A stretch of DNA of 64,000 bases from Sternotherus odoratus (GCA_032164245.1 JAVMKO010000010.1:25122189-25186188); one strand, 5' to 3'; positions 46,848 to 59,092 are shown, counted from the first letter of the stretch. A program made the numbers and translations. Notes: generated by a model not told the origin, from the sequence alone.

Positions 46848-47695
46848 ATTCATCTTAGTTGCACAGATATTAGTGATCAGCACAGAATATATCATTTCTA
46901 TTGAAGACTGAACTTCTGAGCATAAGACCCTTATTCCGAGTGAGTATCTTCATCTTCCCAACAGTGGTGGTGAAAAACTGCCTTATATCTGACCTTTCAT
47001 GAAGGATTTTATAGTTTTAAAACTAAAATGATTGCTATCTTTGTACCATATAGTCATCACAATATATATTGCTATACAGTAGCTGATTAATTAGATAAGC
47101 AACATGGGCCAAATTCTGTTTCTCTACTAAAGTGCAGAAGCAACATAGATTACAAGTGACAAAAATCATGGTAGGACCCAAATGGAGGGAGCTGTGCAGT
47201 TGTGGTGACAAGTAGATTAGGAGTCTTCTCTGAAGCCTATAACCATGCTCCCTGATCCCCAAGTCCAGCCACACCCCTCTGCATCTTAGCGGGTCAGAAG
47301 AGTTATAGATCCCTCTGGTTTGAAGGAGCCAGGCCGATAATTGCATGCAATATTTTCCATTTCAGCCCATGTCCTTTTAGATGTGTACCCCAAAGCCAGA
47401 ACTTGGTCCCATAAGTATGAGAAAGTTTCTAGAGGATTTCTCCCCAGAAAATTATATTAATCTACATGCAGTTCTGCTGGAAATAAAATGATCTGTCAAG
47501 TTGTTTTACTGAAAACAATCCACCTGGGACAGACAGACTGACTAGCTACCCAGCAGAATGAGATTTAAATGTTCCCTAGCTAATGTACAACTTCCAAAAA
47601 TAAATTACAATAGTAAACAAGAAAGTGTCACAAGTGGACCAAAGAAAGGTGCAAAATTTCAATTTACTGCTAACCCTGAAACTGCTTTCGTTTTA
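46848..47695. other. no gene recognised
   Basis: AT-rich spacer. The 103-codon minus frame 47035-47346 has no recognisable domain. Confidence 0.4.
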
Positions 47696-47703
47696 CTCTA
47701 TTA

Positions 47704-48359
47704 CAGGGATGGGAAAACTTTTTGGCCTGAGGGCCACATCTGGGTATGGAAATTATATGGCTGGCCATGAATGGTCACGAAATTGGGGGTTGTGCACTGG
47801 CTGGGAGTGCGGGCTCTGGGGTGGGGCTGGGGATGAGGGGTTTGGGCTGCAGGCGGGTGCTCCAGGCTGGGACCAAGGGGTTCAGTGGGTAGGAGGGGGA
47901 TCAGGACTGGGGCAGGGAAGGAGGTCAGGGTTGCAGATTCTGGGTGGCATTTACCTCAAGCAGCTCCCAGAAGCAAGAGCATGCCCCCCCCCCCTCTGGT
48001 TCCTACACAGAGGTGTGGCTATGTGGCACTGTGCCCTGCCCCATCCGCAGGCGCTGCCCCCGGCAGTTTCCATTGGCCATGGTTCCTTGCCAACGGGAGC
48101 TGTGGGGGCAGCAGCACCATGCAGAGCCCCTTTGCTGCCCCTACACATAGGACCCAGAGGGGGAACATGCCACTGCTTTTCAGGAGCCAAGCAGAGCCAT
48201 GGCACATGCGGAAGGGGAAAGCTCCCAGCCCCGCTCCCTGGCTGGAGCGTGGGAGTGGGGCAAGCCCCAGATCCCACTCTCCAGCAAGAGTTCAAGGGCT
48301 GGATTAAAATAATCTGAAGGGCTGAATGCGGCCCCCAGGCCATAGTTTTCCCATCACTG
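47704..48359. mobile_element. non-autonomous hAT transposon
   Basis: Left end CAGGGATGGGAAAACTTTTT and complement of right end CAGTGATGGGAAAACTATGG form inverted termini. The flanking octamers CTCTATTA (47696-47703) and CTCTAATA (48360-48367) differ at one base. The GC-rich interior accounts for several overlapping long frames (for example the 230-codon frame 47625-48317), none with a transposase motif. Fragments of the same family lie at 38340-38485. Confidence 0.87.
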
Positions 48360-48734
48360 CTCTAATAGAACTAGTTACTAGTCACCACATAAAAATAATA
48401 AACATTATGTAATGAAATGCTGAACAAAAAATGGCTGGATTAAAGCCAGAGATTGCAACCTTGCTAAAATACATGCTTCAACTCTAGGGAACAATTCAAA
48501 ACCTGTACAGTTATGAATATGATCCTGTGCTCTTCAGAAGAGTGGTTATCATAATGAAGTCTATACATTTTTCACTGGCCTGGTCCAGACATCAGGTCTA
48601 CAAGGGAAGTGAGTCCTACCTGAAATTCCATACAGCGACATGAGAACCCGGAGTGACAATATTTAAATTGATTCTGTTATTAAGGTTTTTCAGTTCTTCC
48701 CTCCCTTAAATGTAATGCAGCAGCTAGTTCTGAG

Positions 48735-48905
48735 CCCTAGTCTGACAGGGCAGGCTGAAATGAGCCCTGAATATCACACTACATTCCACGGAATATAAAA
48801 ATGTACTGTGAGATGGGAACAGCAGTAGCTGCAGGTCTCTTCAGAATATTTTTAAAAGACTGTTTGTTTGAGCATCCTAATGAATTTTAATAAAAGAGAA
48901 CTGAC
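48735..48905 (+). repeat. unclassified dispersed repeat, copy A
   Basis: Shares ordered phrases with 49848-50010: CCTAGTCTGACAGGGCAGG, GAAATGAGCCCTGAA, 'ggaatataaaaatgtactgt', GAGATGGGAACAG and GAGCATCCTAATGAAT. Identity is moderate with indels. No family is recognised, and it could be an LTR or LINE 3' piece. Confidence 0.6.
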
Positions 48906-49099
48906 CGTGCATGTTTTCTCTGTTGTAGTTTTCTTCCTTGTTGGGTGACCCTTTTTATTTCCTTTCTGAAAAGATAACAAAAGGCAAAATCACTAAGTCC
49001 AGTTCAGTTCAAATGCTGCTGTAATGACTCCCATTTCAAAAGGGACAATGTTAGTAGGCCACAAGTAACCAAGTTGATTGTTTGTTAGAAGAGCAAAAA

Positions 49100-49394
49100 G
49101 GACTGGTCTTCACCGGGGGCGGGGGTGAGGGGGGATCGGCTATAGATACGCAAATTCAGCTACGTTAATAACGTAACTGAATTCGGCATCTCTACAGCCA
49201 ACTTACCTGCTCTCCTCACGGCGGCGTCGGTCAGCAGTGCACTCCCCCGTCAACTCCAGCTTGCGCCTTTTGGTGAGCTGGAGTTCCGGAATCGACATCG
49301 GCGCCGCTGGCGATCGATTTATCGCGTCTTGATGAGACGCAATAAATCAATTGCCAAAAGATCGATCCCTCACGGCTTTAGTGAAGACAAGCCC
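49100..49394 (+). mobile_element. Harbinger-like foldback MITE, copy 3
   Basis: Starts GGACTGGTCTTCACCGGG and ends in the complement of GGGCTTGTCTTCACT. Hairpins: CAAATTCAGCTACGTTA / TAACGTAACTGAATT (49151-49183), CTCCAGCTTGCGCC / GGTGAGCTGGAG, GATTTATCGCGTCTT / GAGACGCAATAAATC (49315-49348). Flanks are AAA and TAA. It has the same orientation and hairpin order as copy 1. Confidence 0.82.
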
Positions 49395-49847
49395 TAAAAC
49401 ATCGTTTAGGAAATCTGAGACCATAACTCTTTACTTACTCTGATAAAAAGTCTATTAATAGTCTACAGTGCCTTGTCCTAACTCAGAGAATAAGAGCTGA
49501 GAGTTTTAAATATAGGCCCCACTTTTACTGACATTACAGTAGGCTTCAGTACACTAATCAGTATATTTTAAAATACATTTACTACAGCCTATCAACACTT
49601 TCAAATGCAATGGGTGAAATGTGGTCTTGTGAGCACAAATTGGTGTTGTATATGTGGAACAGGGTCCACGTTGCAGGTAAATTCCAGGACTATAGCATAG
49701 TCACTATTCCCATATACTTCGGGCTCCTGTATGTGCATACCCTATACAGGAACTTTTTTAGGCCACTTACGTAACTGCATGAGATTTAGAATCAAAGCAA
49801 AAGCAGTACAAGCCTATAATGATTATCAAGAGAATGCTAAAGTTATA
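49395..49847. other. no gene recognised; related to 46.1 kb
   Basis: The part at 49779-49847 resembles 46150-46235 ('gatttagaatca', 'caaagc', 'taatgattat' / 'taattattac', 'caagagaatg' / 'caagacaatg'), so the dispersed repeat of copy B probably starts here. Confidence 0.4.
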
Positions 49848-50010
49848 CCTAGTCTGAGAGGACAGGTCGAAATGAGCTCTGAAAACAGTATGGCACAGAA
49901 TATAAAATTGTATTGTGAGGTGGGAACAGAAGTGATTGTGAGTCTCTTTAGGGTTTTTTTTTTAAACTAGGATTTTTTTGAGCATCCTAATGAATGTTGA
50001 TAACTGTCAG
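49848..50010 (+). repeat. unclassified dispersed repeat, copy B
   Basis: Second copy of the 48735-48905 repeat: CTAGTCTGAGAGGACAGG, GAAATGAGCTCTGAA, 'agaatataaaattgtattgt', GAGGTGGGAACAG, GAGCATCCTAATGAAT. The frame 49731-49970 across it has no domain match. Confidence 0.6.
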
Positions 50011-50179
50011 GAAAACTGCCAGTAGCCCTAATATACATCAACAGCATTCAGAGACCCTTCTCCATGACCATTCTGGTCTCCTGCTCGCAAGTGTTACCAT
50101 AAATCTCATTTTAATTCATGTGTCTTTCTTTAAAGGCTATTTTAGAATTCAACCACAAGCTGTTGCCTTTGATGCAACA

Positions 50180-50262
50180 ATTACAGGTGACCATCTATGG
50201 CCTGAGTTACACTGGAGATCAGACTAAATGGTCATAATGGTCCCTTCTGCCCTTAAAAATCT
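50180..50262 (+). repeat. CR1 LINE 3' end fragment
   Basis: GGAGATCAGACTAAATGGTC followed by ATAATGGTCCCTTCTGCCCT and 'taaaaatct' is the characteristic CR1 3' end, heavily truncated at 5'. It ends about 10 bp before the MITE at 50272. Confidence 0.75.
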
Positions 50263-50271
50263 CTTAGCCTT

Positions 50272-50561
50272 GGGCTACACTAGGAGGCAGGATCGATCTA
50301 GGTTACGGAACTTCAGGTAAGTGAATAACGTAGCTGAAGTTGACGTATTTAGATCTACTCACCGTGGCATCTTCACTGTGGTAAGTCGACTGCTGCCGCT
50401 GTCCCATTGACTCCGCCTGTACCTCTCGTGGTGGTGGAGTACAGGAGTCGATGGGAGAGCACTCAGGGAGTTGATTTATCACATCTAAAGTAGATGCAAT
50501 AAATTGACCACCGCTGGATCGATCGCTATCCACTGATCCGACAGGTAGTATAGACATACTC
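50272..50561 (+). mobile_element. Harbinger-like foldback MITE, copy 4
   Basis: Starts GGGCTACACTAGGAGG and ends in the complement of GAGTATGTCTATACTACC. Hairpins: AACTTCAGGTAAGTGAA / CGTAGCTGAAGTT (50309-50341), CTCCGCCTGTAC / GTACAGGAG, and the TTGATTTATCACATCTA / TAGATGCAATAAATTGA stem (50471-50506). It is separated by 3 bp (TAA) from copy 5. Confidence 0.82.
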
Positions 50562-50564
50562 TAA

Positions 50565-50857
50565 GCCCTGGCCTACACTGGGAGGGGGAGGATCGATCTA
50601 AGATACGCAACTTCAGCTACAAGAATAGCATAGCAGAAGTCGATATACTTAGATCAACTTACCGCGGCATCTTCAGGGCAGTGAGTTGACTGCTGCCACT
50701 CCCCTGTTGACTCCGTCTGTGCCTCCGGCAGTGGAGTACAGGAGTTGAGGGGACGGTGCTCAGGGATCAATTGATCACTTCTAGAGTAGATGTGATAAAT
50801 CGATCCCTGATAAATCTATAGTTACCCGCCAATCCGGCAGGTAGTGTAGACATACCC
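50565..50857 (+). mobile_element. Harbinger-like foldback MITE, copy 5
   Basis: Starts GCCCTGGCCTACACTGGGAG and ends in the complement of GGGTATGTCTACACTACC. Flanks are TAA and TTA. The internal order is the same as copy 4, with the terminal CCCGCCAATCCGGCAGG stem intact (50824-50840). The hairpin arms differ from copy 4 by scattered substitutions, so the pair was not made by a recent tandem duplication. Confidence 0.82.
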
Positions 50858-53794
50858 TTAGTCTATAGTACTGTACTGTGGGTTGCATGGGTTCTATGCA
50901 CACATCACATTCCTTGTGTATATAGAGATGCTCTGAGTGCTCATTGAAACAGATGATACATAAAACCCAAGAAAACTGGATTGCCAATTTCCATTTTCCT
51001 TATGCTTTAGAAAGGAACCCCTTTACACTAAATATATATCTAAATCAGAGTTTTAATCAAGGTTACAATAATCTAAATATAATCACAATCCCAAAACAGT
51101 AGAGCCATAGTGACTGAGGAACTATAATTTAAGAGATTTTTTTAAAAAATAGCCTTTGGCTAGTGAGAACCTTTCAGTGTATGAAGAGGAGAGTCTTCCC
51201 AAGCATACTGTAGGAAAATAAAGTTTTATTTGCCAAAAATCTTTGGTTTACCGTTTATGCTAACCAACTTAAACTCTTACCAAAGTAAGATTTTTCACAA
51301 GAGAGAAAGACCAGATCCCAAAAGTTAGCACGTTCTCAAACAAAGGGCTTGGCATGTATGTTTTATCTGGACTGAAATGAGCTTGACCATAATTAATTTT
51401 CATGTGATCTGGGGCTTTGAGAAGAAGTTGCATTAATGTGCAGAAAATAGTAACAGCTAAGAGTTTACAAATAAGCAAGTTCTATTCTTGAGGAAACATT
51501 TTTTAGAATGGATCCTCCAGAAAGACTGCTTGAATATTAAACATAAGCACAGTAAACACTAATACTTTACAGATTCAAATAAAGTCTATTCTTGATCTAC
51601 CCTTTTTTTGCATTGCCAACCATGGTTTTGCTTCTCTGAATTCAGCATTCCTTAGTTACACAGATATGCACAGATACGGTTCTCCTTGATGATCTGTTAA
51701 GAGGTAGTCAGAAGCACTGGAATCTTTTGGAGACCTGAAATTATTTTCTAGCTCTTCCTCATGTTAACGCCCCTTGAAAAGCAGAACTGTTATCCGAGCC
51801 TCTGAGAATGGATCTACTAACTGCTATTGAAAGAGCATAAAGACCTGCTCATATTACTCATTTAGTATCTCCAGAGTTTGTTATGGCTCTTAGTCATGTT
51901 AAAAACATTGTAATCTATATTATAAGGAATATAAAGTAAAGAGTACACTACATGGGTTACAGAGTTAAGCAACGTTAGAGTGCAATTCTCTAGAAGTTAA
52001 TCCCATTCATAGGTGCTTAAACATTACCACTGACTTTAGTAGATGAACCTTGCAAGTACTGTTAAACAATACTTATCTCGTTCATTTGAGCACAGTCATG
52101 CCTCAGTTTCTCTCTGCTGATACAGATTCAAACTAGGAAGTTTCCCTTTACAATAAGCAGTCCTTTTCCTTTTGGTACAGAATTCAACAGCCCTGTTCTG
52201 TTGTCATAATGGGCCACAAAAACAGCTCCTCTCTAACAGCCAGGCCACAAGAAATCCCCTCCCATCTGCAAAAGCCCCTCTCAAAGTCCACAATATCTTT
52301 CCTTAATAAGATCCAGCTGTCTGCGCCTCCCTCCATGAATGATAATTTGCACATAGCCCTCAGGGTGTGCTGAATGTTTTTCTCCCTAGCTTTGCAGGGG
52401 GCTGGCTCACCCTTTTTCTTCTCCTGCGTCATCGTCGTACCCCTCCCTCCTTCTAACAAGAGCACACAAGTACTCAGAAACATATTCAGTAAAAGCCTTG
52501 TTCCTCTCACATTATCAAGACATAAAGAAGCTCCAAAGGGACCTCTCACTGTTCTTCTTGGCTAGATTGAAAATGACCAGAAGGTGGAGTCTCAGGGGAA
52601 AGACGGAGAAGTGTAAAATGGATACAAATGAGGGCATGACAAGACTTCTGATATGGATGTAGTGAGCCCATGAAAAGAAAGATAATGCATTATTCAAGAA
52701 ACGCAGCACATTGTGAATACATGATTGTGAAACTCCACAGGTAGAGGACTGTTCTTTCCTTGATACACATGACTAGTGCTTGCATTCACAGAGCAAGGGG
52801 AGAACAGAAATCGAATAGACCACTTAATTTTATCAGATACTAGTGACAGTTTTTTACTTTTGTTTTTCCCAAATGTATTCTTGCTTCAGAACACTAGACA
52901 GCCTTTCTGAGAGAAGTAGCTTGTTCTCCTATGTCTACTCAAAGGCAGATTAATATACCTCATCCATAGACACTGCCCATAGGAATCAGCAGTGTGTGTG
53001 AAGTGTCTATTAGCAGCACAAAAACATGGCCTGTGATATAAAAAATACAGCATTACAATGATGTGGAGTCATCGTCAGTGGTAAATTCTCAAATTACAAT
53101 ATGATACAGGATTACACTAAAATGTATCATGCACAGTGTAGTACTTACTTGACCCTACATGGAAGAAATCCTATTAGCTTAATAAGAAATGCAATGCACC
53201 AGCAACTCCTTTTTATTCACTCTGAATAAGTTTGTTTATGGTATCCCTAATAGTCTGGTGCTATTGGGATTTATGGCATGTGACAGAATTTCTGCATAAA
53301 ATTTGACCCAGATTTATGCTGCCAGCTTCATCTTAACAGGTGTTTCTGAATAAGATACCCCTTATTTCAATATAATGTAAATTAAAGGGCTTAAGAAAAT
53401 AATAAATTATTTAAGAATTAAGAAATAGGGCACTCTTTCTCCACAGAGAGACATGCACCAATATAACAAAGTACAAATTATAACCAATTTAGCTATTTTA
53501 GTTCCAAATTTTGTGCAGATAAACCCCAAGAGAAATGGCTAGGGGCTGAAGTACCATATTGTTTCCACACAAACAAGACCAGGATGTTTTCATGCCCTTA
53601 GCAGATACCTAGGAGGTAAAAGCAAGCAGGGGAAGGAAGAACTCTGTGTCACTTGCTCTTCACTGTTATTAGTTGTACTACAGGAGAGTGTCACCCACCC
53701 AGCTTTACTCAGGGCTAGGTTATATATTAACACCCAAGGAGAGACCACCGCTGCTGGGAAGAGCTTAGCAGCAAAGGGGAGGGGGCAGGGATGC
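50858..53794. other. no gene recognised
   Basis: About 3 kb of AT-rich DNA. The 121-codon minus frame 52184-52549 has no domain and low-complexity lysine/glutamate patches. No family was recognised. Confidence 0.45.
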
Positions 53795-53915
53795 TTATTA
53801 TTAGCTCCATTTTAGGGACTGAGGCAGAGAGGTCAAGTGACTTACCCCATGTCACAAGGAGGCTCCAGCACAGTGTGAGCATATACCTTGAGACTCAGTC
53901 CAACGCTGTCATAAG
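53795..53915 (+). repeat. MIR-type SINE fragment
   Basis: CTTATTATTAGCTCCATTTT, then GGGACTGAGGCAGAGAGGTC, AAGTGACTTACCCCATGTCA and 'caaggaggctc' follow the conserved core of MIR SINEs closely. It is one of the better preserved old repeats in the window. The antisense core order (attttacagatgaggaaactgaggcac...) reads in this direction. Confidence 0.82.
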
Positions 53916-55145
53916 CCCATCCTGCCAGAGCAGCGGGGAACTCTCTAGGCCCCAGCAGAGCCCTTCAGCCTCTCCTTTCACACTGGAGACGCCCATTTTG
54001 CAATTTCTCTCACAGGCTCCCAGTGGGCACTGGAGTCCCCCAGGGAGACTTATGGCAGGCAGTAGAAGCAAAAACTTCTACCTACTAAAACTGCTGGTTG
54101 CCATGGCTCTAGCTCTATGGTCACTGGGCAGAGCAACCTTGCTGTGACCAGGGAAACTAGAAGCTTGTGAGTAAAATGTCTCCTTGCCACTTCCTGTGAG
54201 ACCTAGGCTGGGAGAGGGCAGGCTGAGGCACCTTCCCAGCTTTGTATTTGGGTGGGGTGGGGGCTTTCAAAAGGGCATCTTAGAATGTAGGGAGAGGGAT
54301 GGGGGGGGGGGAGGAGATGTCCTGCTGCAGGTGAGAAACTGATATGGTGAGAGTTGAACTGCTTTTGGGGTTGAATCCAATATCCTTATGTGTAAGGAAA
54401 GCCTGTTTATGCCTTATAGGTTAGAGAAATTATTCAAGAGAAAGTATGTGTAAAAATGTGGCTCCTGTAATACTGCCAAGGACACTGACTGATCTGCTGT
54501 ATAATTGCTGGCTGTGGAAGTTTAAAGTTGCTCAGGGGATGTTTTGACTTACAAATGGAAGTTTTCCAATAATGTGGTGAATCTGTGTAACTTGCTCTTT
54601 GGGGTATTTTTTTAGCTTTTCTTTCTCAGTCCTGGTTTTTTTTTTTTGTTTTGTTTTGTTTTGGCATATGTGCTTGTTAATCCTTGTACAACTGGCAACA
54701 TTTCCAAAATGTGTGTCAGAAATATTTTCATTATGATATATCATGTAAATTCAATAAGTATGTTAAGAGCCAAATTCAGGTCTGGATGTATAGAAATGGC
54801 TCCCACGGACATCACTACTAGCATACAAAGCAGAATTGTGCTTAGTACTCACTTTTATTCTATACTTATTTATATCTTGTAAATAAAAATCCATGAGAAG
54901 ATGAGCTCCAAGGTCCTGATTCAGATCCATTTGCCTTCTAAGTTAAGGCTAACAGGTCCAACTCTATGATCAGACATTTAAAAGAATTAAGTAGTTCACT
55001 AACAGAGAAATATTTTAAAGTTCCCCTAAAAATCTAAATTTTACTATGGAAACCAAGATAATCTCTTTCAGGAACAGGGTAGAAAAGGGAGAATGAAAAT
55101 TCATCATTGGTATGTGTGATGTAAATGTGATTTTATATATATAAT
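53916..55145. other. no gene recognised; G run
   Basis: Includes a G run (54301-54311) and a TTTTG tract (54637-54662). The frame 53791-54147 starts inside the MIR copy and continues with no domain. Confidence 0.4.
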
Positions 55146-55146
55146 A

Positions 55147-55578
55147 CTAGCAAAAATACCGCTCGGGGTATTTGTAATTGGAAACTGGGATGTATAAAGA
55201 CTACCATGTTTTTTATTAATACAAATTTTGTTCAGACGTCTCAGCGTTGCTCGGGTCTGTGGGAGGGGGGATAGAGCTGAGTGAGTGCGGGGTCCGTTTG
55301 AGGCGAATATTGTTACATCATAACTATGTCACAGAGAACAGCAGGTTTTAACCTGCTGCCCAGCTGATGTTAATGGGCTTTAAAGAATTTCACCCCTAGG
55401 GGGTGTAAAAGGTGAGATTTGAAAAAAATTTCAACTCTTACCCTGATTAGGACCCAAATTAGGACTCTTACCCTGATTAGGTACCAAATTTCAAGTCTCT
55501 AGCTCCAACGATGTGGAAGGAGTAAGGGAACATACATACACGCACACACGCATACACCATTTGACTTTTATATATAGA
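55147..55578 (-). mobile_element. non-autonomous Helitron, copy 3
   Basis: On the minus strand it begins TCTATATATAAAAGTCAAAT (from 55578) and ends 'ttttgctag' (55147), with A and T host neighbours. It shares the 'gagctagagacttgaaattt' head and the CCCATTAACATCAGCTGGGC block with copies 1 and 2. It holds only one CGCACTCACTCAGCTCTA unit and has lost the GC-rich array. A short direct duplication of CTCTTACCCTGATTAGG occurs at 55435-55491. Confidence 0.8.
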
Positions 55579-58137
55579 TATAGATATATATATATTTTCA
55601 CTTATTGCATGAATAAAGATAACTTTTGTGTTCTAGTTTCATCCAACATTTTGACACAGCATTTTTCAACTAAACTGTTCTACTGACCCTTAAAAGTAAA
55701 AATGTGTTACAGTATTCAACTTATAGTTGTCTTCACTTGCAATTCAAAAAAAATAATTAAATTCCAGAAATAGTTTAGTAAATCAGATGCATTTTCTTTA
55801 TGGGTCAGTATGAGTACAGGGAGGTGTGCTTATGTGTATGTAGGGCTTTCAAAAGCATTAGCGCAATGCACTGTGAGAAAGACAAGACATCCCTAACTGT
55901 GAGTACTTTGAGATTGACTGTATGAAATGCACCTGTTTGTAATGACTTAGCATACTCATTGCCATATCCTCAACTCATTTAATAAGGCATGTCAAATTAA
56001 ACCAGCTAAGGATCTGGCCCTCAAAGTTTTGTGTTTAATCACTAGGAAAGCTCATCTCAATTTCATTTGGAAAAACATAGCAAAAGTAAATTAGTGTATA
56101 TAGAAATAACTATGAACTGTAAAAACATTCTGGATTTTTGCATGCAGACTGCCCACTTCTACGAATTCCATATTTCCAGTACTTAAGTATAATCGGAGTT
56201 ACTACAGACCAGGTCTGAATATGGAGGTGTATATATTTATATTTTTATCTGCACTTTATAAGCCAAGAATTAGAAACTTTTGCATATTTTTATCATCTGT
56301 ACCTTTGTTTGAGTGTAGATCTGATTGTTTTGGTAGCTTCCCCTTATTCCTGATCAGATTGTTGTACCATTCACATTCTAACTGGATGAAACACATGCCC
56401 ATGATTACAGCGCTAGTTTGTTTCATATGAAAAATCTGGTTGTGGCAGTATTATATATGAGTACTGTAGCACTACTGGTGTTCTTATTTCCAATGCAGTG
56501 CTCTTATAGCTAACAACTACGGGGTTTTTTTTTAGCACTACTGATTAAACTCTTAAGAACTGAGAGGCTGGGTGTACCTCCGTGTCACTCATTTTCTCTG
56601 TACTAACCTTTTATTAATAAACTGTGATGTTTACTGTTTAGTCTCCTTAGACTGAGTGTACTTTCAATGCTATATGGTACCTATTTTTTATAATGCAGAA
56701 ACTTCCTTTAAAACAATCACTTATTTGCAGTTTTATATTGAAGTTTAATTTACATCAGTTATAATTTGAAAGCCATTTATAGTATTATATGCCTTCGTAA
56801 TAGTTTGAAACATTACACTTTGTTAAAAAGGCTCACACCCCAGTTTTAAGTGGGGCTTGAGCTGCTAGCATTTCCTATTATTAAGGTTGCCTGGAGCATT
56901 CCCTTATAAAATGCTGAATTAAATTGTTTATATCTTTGCCACACTTTTAACTATCTGGGATGAAATTTTCCATGCTGGATGTCTCCCAGGCTGAATTTTT
57001 CAAAAACAAATTCATCCAAAATGGTTCAGCAGCTTTTGAGAATAGGCTAGGGAAAAATAAATTGTTTTGCCTCTGAAAAAAAGAAGTCCAATGACATTTT
57101 TTTTGAAAAACTAACACCTCTATCCTTTGGAGCAGGAACTTTGAAATATTTGGTAGGTGATAGCTTTTTTGTCAGGGATGGGCCTTTTTCTGTCGCTGTG
57201 ATAATCCACCCAAATTTGGCTAAGTTATAAGCCTTTGAAAACATCTGTTTCTATATGTTCAGTAGAGACTTGCTAGACCTTTGCAGCTTAATTTCTCCCA
57301 AGATTCTGTCTGCATTGCATGTGCTGTAGCTCAGGGCTGCACTATTCCTCTCCCTACATTCTAAGCTGTCCTTTTCAAAGCCAGCATGCTTAGGGAAGGA
57401 GGCGGAGCTGAGGTGAGCTAGGTCAGGGAACTGATGCGGGGGGGGGGCTCCCCTGGCAGAGGGGGGGTGATCAGCTGTCCACAGAGTAGGAAAGGCCTCA
57501 CTTCAACATAGGACGTATCACAGAGGATCATGTATTACAGTATCCTGTCTTTGTCAGTGGGTTGTACCAGATGCTTTGTGAGGGTATAAGAAACTCTGAG
57601 GTCAGTGAGTTCTGTGTGGATACAAGTCTGCCTATGTGGAACGCAGTACAGGGTCAAAGTCTCATTGGAATTAGCTATGGAAATAAGTGTTAATCATGGT
57701 GGGTAAGGGTGACAGAATCTAGCATGCTATTATTAGTCCTAATATTTAAAAAAATGTTAAGGGAGTGGTTAAAGGTCTGTTGTAACTTTGAAAGACTTGG
57801 TTCAATGATTCTCCATCAATAAACAATTACCTTACATCTTGATATGTACTTTGTGCTCAGATTGGTCATTTGCTAACACAAATCAAAATCTAATTCCTCT
57901 GATGTGAATGGTTTGCAATGTGTAAAACCAAACCGTTATTTATTATTATTATTATAGTAATAAGTAGGTGAAAGATTGCACATTTAAAGCTGATCTGTTT
58001 TTCTATAGTGTCTCATTGCTCAGATACTAATCTTTTGAAGGCAGGATGCCTATCTTATTTTCAAAAATTGCATTGAGTCATTAGGAAGCACAGTGTTCAT
58101 AGAAGCAATGTCACCTTGTGTTGGACATAAACTATAT
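55579..58137. other. no gene recognised
   Basis: AT-rich DNA. A GC-rich patch at 57395-57480 ('ggaggcggagctgaggtgag' and two G runs) may be a repeat scrap. A TTA microsatellite lies at 57936-57952. No gene was recognised. Confidence 0.4.
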
Positions 58138-58145
58138 GGTCTCAG

Positions 58146-59084
58146 CAGGGCCGGTGCAAGGATATTTTGCACCTTAGGCGAAACTTCCACCTTGCATCTC
58201 CCTCTCCCCTTTCTCTCCCTCTGGAGCATCGCTTATTATAAACTTTCAAAATACTTTCAAAAATACACCCTTTTGGGTCACATATACTTCCTTCCTTCAT
58301 TCTTTCATATCAAAATCAACTAAATTTTATTCTACCTTTAGAATATCCAATGATTCTTGTTAATAAAATTTATAAAATTAGAATAGCAGATACTCCGTCA
58401 TACAACTGACAATATCAATATGACAAATTTCAACAACCTACACACGCATATTCGCACATAAACATATACTCAGATACTTAACATACATACACAATTGACA
58501 CAAAGTATTAGTGAAATGATGCAACAGCACTTGCTAGAATCTTAGATTTGAAACAACTCAACAAAAAGAGTTAGCCTCAGTTGACGACCTCCAAAAAGTA
58601 GTAAATTTAGCATTATAAACAGCCTCTCAGAATGGGTAATGGTTGCGTGCAATGAGAAAAAATGACCTCATTGCCACTTTGTACTGTAATGAACTAGTAC
58701 ACTTGTGCCCACAACGCAGAGCTGGCGTAGGCTATAGCTACAATGTACAAGAGCTTAACAAGTTAAAATGCACATTCAATAACGTTCTCTCTTCTTTATT
58801 CATTTTTTTTCCAGCAATAGTGAAAAAAAAAATTTGGGCAGCACTTTTTGATGCCCCCAAATCTTGGTGCCATAGGTGGCTGCCTAATTCACCTAGTGGT
58901 TACAGTGTTGAAGCATTAGCTATTGTGGGCCAATACCCACTTCCGATGAAGTGCTTATTAGCCCCCGAAAGCTTATGCTTCAATACTTTAGTTAGTCTTT
59001 AAGGTGCCACAGGACTCTTTGTCACTTCTACAATTCCAGACTAACACAGCTACCTCTCTGATTCTAGTGGTTACACCGGCCCTG
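58146..59084. mobile_element. non-autonomous hAT transposon with nested insertion
   Basis: Ends CAGGGCCGGTGCAAGG and TTACACCGGCCCTG give inverted termini of about 11 bp. The octamer GGTCTCAG is repeated perfectly outside (58138-58145 and 59085-59092). Removing the Penelope tail (58905-59063 plus one 12-bp duplication) leaves about 768 bp of non-coding sequence. The 119-codon frame 58643-59002 spans both elements and is not a gene. Confidence 0.9.
58905..59063 (+). mobile_element. Penelope-like 3' tail nested in a hAT
   Basis: Flanked by the 12-bp repeat CTAGTGGTTACA (58893-58904 and 59064-59075). The main part runs GAAAGCTTATGCTTCAATAC, GTCTTTAAGGTGCCACAGGA, 'ctctttgtcacttctacaat' to 'acagctacctctctgatt'. 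Its left part (58908-58941) is a diverged reverse copy of the tail's start, meeting at ACTTCCGATGAAGT, so this is another foldback copy with a shortened inverted arm. Confidence 0.82.
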
Positions 59085-59092
59085 GGTCTCAG

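Noticed and set aside
47625..48343. Several overlapping frames of 68-230 codons on both strands
   Set aside because: All lie in the non-coding hAT at 47704-48359, where high GC removes stops. No transposase motif is present.
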